From positions 1-10,281 of the forward strand of contig DAIDAD010000015.1 of NCBI GenBank assembly GCA_027310795.1: a stretch of 10,281 nt of DNA. Direction: 5' to 3'. Below the pieces are notes generated by a model. It had not been told where the DNA came from and did not search any database. It saw only the letters and a program-made list of their open reading frames with translations. This document shows positions 6,083 to 10,281 of the stretch, piece by piece (positions within the stretch are counted from its first letter, which is position 1; the number at the start of each line of letters is the position of its first letter). A program made the translations under genes and the position numbers. The stretch comes from Candidatus Micrarchaeaceae archaeon. Lineage in GTDB: Archaea > Micrarchaeota > Micrarchaeia > Micrarchaeales > CABMGC01.

Positions 6083-6105
6083 CCATGCGCGCCTCGTGCG
6101 CATGG
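6083..6105 (+). terminator. Hairpin downstream of the four-helix membrane protein gene
   Basis: CCATGCGC (6083-6090), a 7-base loop, GCGCATGG (6098-6105): a perfect 8-base-pair stem, 36 bases after the stop. It is followed by the T-rich GCATTTGTGTTTGTC, giving a plausible terminator or 3'-end structure before the next promoter. Confidence 0.45.
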
Positions 6106-6148
6106 GCATTTGTGTTTGTCTTCCTGCGCATTCCGCACATATTTAATG

Positions 6149-6157
6149 CTTTATAGC
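6149..6157 (+). promoter_or_regulatory. TATA-like box for the 6188 gene
   Basis: CTTTATAGC at 6149-6157 predicts a start near 6179, about 9 bases before ATG 6188. The A/T-rich ATTTAA just upstream (6141-6146) is a weaker alternative. Confidence 0.45.
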
Positions 6158-6187
6158 CTATGCCATGTAAAAGGCAGCAGGGTTTTT

Positions 6188-8098
6188 ATGGGTCCAGACA
6201 ATAACAGCAAAAAGCTTTTTGCCGCTGCTGTTATATTCCTGGTGCTGCTGTCATTCGAATACCCTTCAATAGCGATATTCGACTACATGTTTGCAATACT
6301 GATTGCAGCTTTAGTGCTTTTCATAGCGCTGGTGGGAATCTATGCGTTCATGGGCGGCAAAAAAGCATATAAAAAGAGCACACGCTTGTTCAACAATGTA
6401 TTATACATATACATTGCTCTTGCTGTTCTTTATCTTGCGATACACTTCCTGTTATATCCTGCCACATCTATATACACTTCATATTACTTGATCTATAATC
6501 CTGGCTTGTCCTTCGTGCTCTATATCGCAGTCTTCTTCATCATGAGCCTCGGGACCTACGTGGCATGCAAGAAAAACTACAGGATAGCCGCATTGTTATT
6601 TGCGCTCGCCATTGCAATCCTGTATATCAGCATATTGTCAGGATACGTGTATACCCACTTATCAATCAATGACGAAGAGCTTCTCACGGTGCATGCTGTA
6701 GCCGCGATATTCAACGGCACGAACCCTTACTCGAATTCCATAGCGCACCTGCTATACGACGAATCGCAATACACGCTCTTGATGAACAACAGCATCCTCG
6801 GGCATGTGAACTACCCTTCGTTATATTTCCTTTCCCTGATGCCTTTTTATCTTCTCACCGCCAATCCTACAAGCATACATAGCATAGAATACATTGAGCT
6901 GCCTGCGCAGGAATTCGTCTTCTTCGCAATGATGCTCTTTGCAATATGGTATGTGATAGACAAAAAAGACATAATGAAGCCAAAGCCCATGCTGTATCTC
7001 GGAATCGTGCTGCTTCCAACGTTCTTCATCACTTCAATAACCACGTACCTCATGTTTGCGATAATAATACTCGCTTATGCAAAACTCAATTCCAAGTATT
7101 CATGGCTGCTGCTGGGCCTTGCAGTTTCTATACACGAAGAGCTCTGGCCAATCGTCGCGCTAATGCTGATATACTCTTTCAATACATACGGATACAAAAA
7201 GGCGCTGAAAGACGTCGCAGGAGCAGGCGCGGTCTTCCTGCTCTTCAACGGATATTTCATAGCGATAAACCCATCGGCATACCTGACCGTGCTCTCGCCG
7301 ATAGACAAGTTGGTGCTGCCAGACGCTACCGCAACCATAGGCTACGCAATCTTTGCATATTATCACGTAACGCTGGACGTATTCTTCGGGCTGTTTGACC
7401 TCGCCTTGTTATTCGTGTTCGCTCTCTCAGCATACTTCAATAATAAAAAGGCGCTGCCGCTGCTGAGCATGGCGCCGTTCCTGTTCGGGTCCCATGGCAC
7501 AACCAGCTATTACTTCTTTTTTGTGGCGATGTTCGCAGTAATACTCTACTGCAAGCCTGAAAAACCGCAGGAAGGCATGCTTAGGAAAAAGATCAGGGAC
7601 AACCCTGCAATACGCTACTCTTATGCTGTATTTCTCATATTGATAATTGCAGCCTCGGCTGCATTGGTGGTCGGCTCCCACTATAAATATATCAATGGGC
7701 CAAATTTCAGCATTACTGACCAGCATGCGGTTAAGATAGGGAATATCACTTACTACAATGCAACATTGCATTACAATGCTTCCGGCGCAAATCCAGGCAA
7801 AATATATCTCATGCTCAATTACTATGACAAAGGAATAAGTTACGGATATTTCCCAGGCAACCAGGGGCTGAGCAACGAATCCATAATCAACGGCTCATTG
7901 AACTGCACATATCCTTGCTCCATAAATCCTAACGTGATAGAATTGAATGCATCAAGGAACACCTATCGGATAAATGCACGTGCATACAATCTCTCAGGAA
8001 CTTCCTACATATCCGCATTCGTATACAACGGCACATACTCATACCAGTCCCAGATGGTTGAAGTGAAGCCGGAGACTGTAAGAATAAGCGGCACATGA
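6188..8098 (+). CDS. GT-C-like polytopic membrane glycosyltransferase with glycosylated extracytoplasmic C-terminal domain
   Basis: A 636-residue protein with about 11-13 membrane helices up to residue 496, then an extracytoplasmic domain (about 500-636). The pattern of GT-C enzymes (GT87/mannosyltransferase type) is visible: an acidic pair in the first large outer loop (NDEELLTVHA, D162 to E164), INFNGTNPY-like IFNGTNPY (174-181), then NYPSLYFLSLMPFYLL (208-223). Such enzymes transfer sugars from polyprenyl-phosphate donors outside the membrane; donor and acceptor here are unknown. The C-terminal domain is beta-rich and has ten N-X-S/T sequons (506, 519, 524, 530, 563, 568, 572, 587, 601, 614) and one cysteine pair (C573/C577). 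ATG 6188 fits the TATA box; the frame extends upstream to TTG 6110, but that part is not protein-like. The family call rests on motif pattern and topology only. Confidence 0.6.
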   Translation: MGPDNNSKKLFAAAVIFLVLLSFEYPSIAIFDYMFAILIAALVLFIALVGIYAFMGGKKAYKKSTRLFNNVLYIYIALAVLYLAIHFLLYPATSIYTSYYLIYNPGLSFVLYIAVFFIMSLGTYVACKKNYRIAALLFALAIAILYISILSGYVYTHLSINDEELLTVHAVAAIFNGTNPYSNSIAHLLYDESQYTLLMNNSILGHVNYPSLYFLSLMPFYLLTANPTSIHSIEYIELPAQEFVFFAMMLFAIWYVIDKKDIMKPKPMLYLGIVLLPTFFITSITTYLMFAIIILAYAKLNSKYSWLLLGLAVSIHEELWPIVALMLIYSFNTYGYKKALKDVAGAGAVFLLFNGYFIAINPSAYLTVLSPIDKLVLPDATATIGYAIFAYYHVTLDVFFGLFDLALLFVFALSAYFNNKKALPLLSMAPFLFGSHGTTSYYFFFVAMFAVILYCKPEKPQEGMLRKKIRDNPAIRYSYAVFLILIIAASAALVVGSHYKYINGPNFSITDQHAVKIGNITYYNATLHYNASGANPGKIYLMLNYYDKGISYGYFPGNQGLSNESIINGSLNCTYPCSINPNVIELNASRNTYRINARAYNLSGTSYISAFVYNGTYSYQSQMVEVKPETVRISGT

Positions 8099-8143
8099 AG
8101 CCATTCGCCATTCAAAGCGCATGTGCAGAGCCCAAAACAAAAA

Positions 8144-8163
8144 GCATGCATACGGTTGCATGC
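8144..8163. promoter_or_regulatory. Perfect inverted repeat upstream of a TATA box
   Basis: GCATGCA (8144-8150), a 6-base spacer, TGCATGC (8157-8163). It lies 46 bases after the stop of the 6188 gene and ends 7 bases before the TATA-like CTTAAAAA. It could be a regulator site or a hairpin end of the upstream transcript. Geometry and spacing equal those of 2308-2327. Confidence 0.45.
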
Positions 8164-8170
8164 AAGAAGA

Positions 8171-8178
8171 CTTAAAAA
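8171..8178 (+). promoter_or_regulatory. TATA-like box for the 8221/8398 pair
   Basis: CTTAAAAA at 8171-8178 predicts a start near 8201. This lies after the in-frame ATG at 8185 and before ATG 8221, supporting the latter as start of the small membrane protein. Confidence 0.45.
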
Positions 8179-8220
8179 CCTGCCATGTGCAATAATACCG
8201 GTGAAACCTTGGCGGGAAAA

Positions 8221-8388
8221 ATGAAATCAAACATAGCAATACTAATGGGCATAATGATAGGTCTTGCAGACATATACTGGACATATACGAGCTACCAGGT
8301 GCCTCTCTGGCTCTGGCTCGGCGTGATAATATTCATCGCTGACCTCATATGGCTCTGGATAGACATCGGATTCAGGAATAAGAAATAA
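8221..8388 (+). CDS. Small two-helix Trp-rich membrane protein
   Basis: A 55-residue protein made of two hydrophobic segments (about 5-25 and 30-49) with aromatic-rich junctions DIYWTYTSYQVPLWLWLG and WLWIDIGF, and a basic tail FRNKK. This fits a helical hairpin with both ends in the cytosol. No family is recognised. ATG 8221 is chosen over ATG 8185 because the TATA box at 8171 predicts transcription from about 8201. The next gene starts 9 bases after its stop, so the two are likely co-transcribed, and it may assist the anchored surface protein encoded there; that link is inferred from spacing only. Confidence 0.65.
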   Translation: MKSNIAILMGIMIGLADIYWTYTSYQVPLWLWLGVIIFIADLIWLWIDIGFRNKK

Positions 8389-8397
8389 GGCGTTTTT

Positions 8398-9039
8398 ATG
8401 GAGCCAGCAGATTTAAGGATATACGCATTCATCTCAGTATTTGTAACTGCAATGCTGATTGTTCCTGCATACGCGCAGTACGGTTACGGCACATCCTCAA
8501 TAACGCTCAATCCTGCAAAGGCATCGATTCAAGCAGGCAGTTCGGCTTCTGTGCAGTATAATGTCAACCTTGCATCAGGGAACACCTGGGGCACCGACAT
8601 ATCTGTTTCAAATGCCGCAAGCCTCTCATCGCAGGGGGTAACTGTAACATTTTCCAATCCAAGCGGAGATCCCCCATTTTCCGGCACAGCAACAATAACG
8701 GCTTCGAAGAGCACCGCAGGCAACTACACTATAGACTTCGTTGCAACAGGCGATGACCCTTCATCGCAGCCTGCAGTATTCTCTCTGGACATACTTAGCG
8801 GTTCATCAGGAACAACTGCAACTACTGCGCCTGTAACCACAGAGACAAATTCCACTTCTAAAAACACAACTAAGAACACGACATCAGTGCAGACCACAGC
8901 CGCAACTTACAATACAACCGCTCCAACAACCGTGCCGTACACAAATACACAGCAGCAAAGCAACGCGCCGCTCTATGTATCTATACTTGCAGTAATAGTG
9001 CTTTTCGCTGTAATAATAGCAGCTTTCAGATTGGCGTAA
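8398..9039 (+). CDS. Surface protein: signal peptide, Ig-like domain, Thr-rich stalk, C-terminal membrane anchor
   Basis: A 213-residue protein with a signal peptide (hydrophobic 9-24, AYA cleavage site at 24-26), one Ig-like beta-sandwich domain (about 34-133: ITLNPAKASIQAGSSASVQY at its start, then TFSNPSG...TATITASKSTAGNYTIDFVA) and a Thr/Asn stalk (135-187). A hydrophobic anchor follows (191-211) with a very short RLA tail. Sequons at N109, N151, N156, N160 and N172 suggest glycosylation. The layout is standard for archaeal adhesins or S-layer accessory proteins; the ligand is unknown. The start context GCGTTTTTATGG lacks a Shine-Dalgarno, and translation may depend on the upstream gene 9 bases away. 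The transcript ends near a 10-base palindrome CTGCGCGCAG (9061-9070). Confidence 0.85.
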   Translation: MEPADLRIYAFISVFVTAMLIVPAYAQYGYGTSSITLNPAKASIQAGSSASVQYNVNLASGNTWGTDISVSNAASLSSQGVTVTFSNPSGDPPFSGTATITASKSTAGNYTIDFVATGDDPSSQPAVFSLDILSGSSGTTATTAPVTTETNSTSKNTTKNTTSVQTTAATYNTTAPTTVPYTNTQQQSNAPLYVSILAVIVLFAVIIAAFRLA

Positions 9040-9079
9040 AAAGACCCGCAATAATATGCACTGCGCGCAGGGCCCGTGA

Positions 9080-9250
9080 TTAGATGCGCTCATTCCTCTT
9101 CACGCCTGCCCTTACTAATTTTCTTACCAGCGCAACAGGAACCTCCTTATCCAAAGGAAAATGTATCGCAGATTTTGTAGTCACGTAACCTTTCAATTCG
9201 CGCTTGTGCAGTTCAGTGTAGGGGTAGATAATTAGTGGGCCGTGCGATAG
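9080..9250 (-). pseudogene. DUF1801 (YdhG-like) family C-terminal fragment
   Basis: The minus strand reads PLIIYPYTELHKRELKGY, then VTTKSAIHFPLDKEVPVALV and RKLVRAGVKRNERI before TAA at 9080-9082. This is the conserved end of DUF1801 proteins (YP...L.gY.tsKsaihFPldk.lPv.Lv.klv). The frame stays open upstream to about 9340 but the added residues do not fit the family, there is no ATG/GTG/TTG ahead of the homologous part, and the upstream half overlaps another gene. It is therefore a truncated relic lacking the N-terminal half of the domain. It fills most of the gap between the convergent surface-protein gene and the small membrane protein. Confidence 0.7.
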
Positions 9251-9257
9251 AAACTTA

Positions 9258-9467
9258 TCAAATGTGTTTTCTTGAGCGGCGCCTGACCTTGCTTTTATTA
9301 GGCCTATGCCTTTGGGTGGTCCGATAATATGCCAGTATGATGGCTAAAACAACAAGGCCCCAAAAACCCAATGATCCTAGGGTATGGTACTCAAAATACA
9401 GCACAAACGCTATTCCTAAAAGTGCCCAGGGCAGCCAGCTACGCAGCGCATCTTCTAAAAATGACAT
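9258..9467 (-). CDS. Small membrane protein with basic tail
   Basis: A 69-residue protein: an N-terminal MSFLEDALRSWLPW, two close hydrophobic stretches (about 13-25 and 32-46, WALLGIAFVLYF and LGFWGLVVLAIILAYY), then a strongly basic tail with RTTQRHRPNKSKVRRRSRK. The tail should stay in the cytosol, where it could bind nucleic acid or lipid. No family is recognised. ATG 9467 is chosen because a TATA-like element at 9494-9502 predicts a leader of about 5 bases; the same frame reaches a TTG at 9560, inside a palindrome, but the extra residues are less protein-like. Expression as a real gene is plausible but unproven. Confidence 0.5.
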   Translation of the reverse strand: MSFLEDALRSWLPWALLGIAFVLYFEYHTLGSLGFWGLVVLAIILAYYRTTQRHRPNKSKVRRRSRKHI

Positions 9468-9493
9468 ATGACCTATTATGTTGTTCCAGCTAG

Positions 9494-9502
9494 GAATATA
9501 AA
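9494..9502 (-). promoter_or_regulatory. TATA-like box for the 9467 gene
   Basis: TTTATATTC on the minus strand (9502-9494), centred about 31 bases before ATG 9467. Another A/T box (CATATAAAATAAAG, about 9595-9582, minus) lies further up and would start transcription inside the palindrome at 9555-9573. Confidence 0.4.
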
Positions 9503-9554
9503 CGCATGTTCTTGGGAGTATAACAGATATTGAGATTATACGGACTCGGCGTCC

Positions 9555-9573
9555 CTGCAAGAACTTCTTGCAG
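9555..9573. promoter_or_regulatory. Perfect 19-base dyad, candidate operator
   Basis: CTGCAAGAACTTCTTGCAG: 9-base arms around a single central base, too tight to be a good RNA hairpin and more like a site for a dimeric DNA-binding protein. It lies in the gap between the toxin gene and the 9467 gene, about where transcription from the minus-strand A/T box at 9582-9595 would begin. Its CTGCAA...TTGCAG ends match those of the TauE operator at 4377-4399. Confidence 0.5.
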
Positions 9574-9639
9574 TCCCTTCTGCTTTATTTTATATGCTAT
9601 AGCTTACAATGGCTATATGCTGCTATACAAAGCAGACAC

Positions 9640-10005
9640 TTATCTGTCCTTATATCCGAAAAGCTTGTTGTAAGTTGGATGATCGACTAAATACAAGACA
9701 AAGCTCACAATTTCAACTTCGTTTGTCCTGATAGTATAAAGCATTCTCCAATAATGAGTCAGTTCAACTCTGAATAAATTATCCACGTCAAGTGTCTTTG
9801 GGATAAGCTCCTTTGATATGCTCTGCCCATATGCAGGGTTGTACTTCAATACTGCAACTTTCTTGTCTATGGACTTCAAGAGTTGCATTTCTTCAGAGTT
9901 TGTTTTGCCCTTCTTCCTTTGTTCATCAACAACCTTGGATAGTAGCGCGTACTCTTCCTTAGCCTGATCCTGGAGAATTACTCTTATGGTTTTCGGAGGC
10001 TTCAT
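9640..10005 (-). CDS. RelE/ParE-superfamily toxin (archaeal type)
   Basis: A 121-residue protein. The N-terminal half is helical and charged (QAKEEYALLSKVVDEQRKKGK), ending in KYNPAYGQSISKELIP (54-69). The C-terminal half carries the toxin core NLFRVELTHYWRMLYTI (76-92), VEIVSFVLYLVDHPTYNKLFGYK (97-119). R80, R87, H109 and Y112 are in positions where RelE-family mRNA interferases place catalytic or RNA-binding residues. It would cleave mRNA or inhibit translation in the cytosol when free of its partner. The ATG overlaps the stop of the upstream winged-helix gene by ATGA, the usual antitoxin-first arrangement. The toxin fold assignment is strong; activity is inferred. Confidence 0.85.
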   Translation of the reverse strand: MKPPKTIRVILQDQAKEEYALLSKVVDEQRKKGKTNSEEMQLLKSIDKKVAVLKYNPAYGQSISKELIPKTLDVDNLFRVELTHYWRMLYTIRTNEVEIVSFVLYLVDHPTYNKLFGYKDR

Positions 10006-10271
10006 AGCTCCAATCCTCCCTTCTTCAGCCTTTCCATCATATCCTTAGGCGTATAAGTCCATACAACACCCTTAGTGGTTATGAGTATCTTTCCGCTTTC
10101 CTGCAAGTAGTCCAATATCCTCATAAGGGTCTGATGCATAACCTTGCGTGGCAACCTGCGCTTTAACTCAGATATCTTTATCACCTCCTTTGCATCCTGC
10201 AGCGTTCGCTCTACCATTAAGACTGTATCTAATGTGGGCGAGTGCAGTATTTGTGTTTGCATTTGTTTCAT
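10002..10271 (-). CDS. Winged-helix antitoxin/regulator partner of the RelE-like toxin
   Basis: An 89-residue protein with a winged helix-turn-helix: VLMVERTLQDAKEVIKISEL (17-36), the turn KRRLPRKVMHQTLMRILDYL (37-56) holding the recognition helix, and a wing GKILITTKGVVWTYTP (60-75). The tail is DMMERLKKGGLEL. Small proteins of this type precede RelE-like toxins in many archaeal genomes, replacing the usual antitoxins; it likely both neutralises the toxin and represses the operon, by analogy. Start ATG 10271 is taken; a TATATA run at 10274-10281 is too close to serve it, so the promoter may lie beyond the window or translation may begin at an inner ATG (10262 or 10217). Confidence 0.78.
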   Translation of the reverse strand: MKQMQTQILHSPTLDTVLMVERTLQDAKEVIKISELKRRLPRKVMHQTLMRILDYLQESGKILITTKGVVWTYTPKDMMERLKKGGLEL

Positions 10272-10281
10272 AGTTATATAT

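Noticed and set aside
6946..7398. Long plus-strand frame inside the GT-C-like gene
   Set aside because: It lies in another frame of a gene with clear helices and motifs, is Arg-rich without domain likeness, and has no promoter or ribosome binding site.
9061..9070. CTGCGCGCAG palindrome as a hairpin terminator
   Set aside because: With no loop it cannot fold as a simple hairpin, and a 10-base palindrome is weak evidence alone.
1..10281. tRNA, rRNA, CRISPR array, insertion sequence or attachment site
   Set aside because: I saw no cloverleaf-like stretch, no regularly spaced direct repeats, no transposase or integrase frame and no flanking direct repeats.

Overview
The window most likely comes from a small-genome archaeon, plausibly of the DPANN/ARMAN (Micrarchaeota) kind. 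Three things point to an archaeon: A/T-rich TATA-like boxes lie about 20-35 bases before most starts, giving very short leaders; ATA and AGG/AGA codons are heavily used; and the gene families are typical (archaeal RelE with a small winged-helix partner, TauE with DUF1634, glycosylated Thr/Ser-rich surface proteins). No rRNA, tRNA or universal marker is present, so the lineage is inferred from style.

Layout. (1) 1-2006, plus strand: the 3' end of a PadR-like regulator followed almost without gaps by a DrrA-type ABC ATPase and an ABC-2 permease, a self-regulated drug or lipid exporter operon. (2) 2007-2377: no convincing intact gene, with possible gene debris, then a palindrome, TATA box and Shine-Dalgarno serving a membrane-anchored, sequon-rich surface protein (2378-2989). 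(3) 2990-4641: a possible minus-strand remnant, a DUF1634/TauE anion-exporter operon on the minus strand, and a divergent DUF1059 gene. The TauE promoter TATA lies inside a perfect 9-8-9 inverted repeat. (4) 4642-5456: a convergent hairpin and a minus-strand gene for a secreted protein that looks like a bacterial outer-membrane beta-barrel ending in Phe, the most surprising gene here. (5) 5457-9039, plus strand: a four-helix membrane protein, a 636-residue GT-C-like membrane protein with a heavily sequon-bearing C-terminal domain, a tiny two-helix Trp-rich protein, and a signal-peptide/Ig-like/Thr-stalk/anchor surface protein. (6) 9040-10281, minus strand: a start-less DUF1801 fragment, a small membrane protein, and a winged-helix/RelE toxin-antitoxin pair with an ATGA overlap.

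Taken together the region is mostly about the cell envelope: an exporter, an anion permease, a possible glycosyltransferase, several anchored or secreted surface proteins and a candidate beta-barrel, with a toxin-antitoxin pair and gene debris at the right end suggesting local turnover. The genes are not one operon. Several promoters carry perfect inverted repeats at or beside the TATA box, suggesting separate local regulators.
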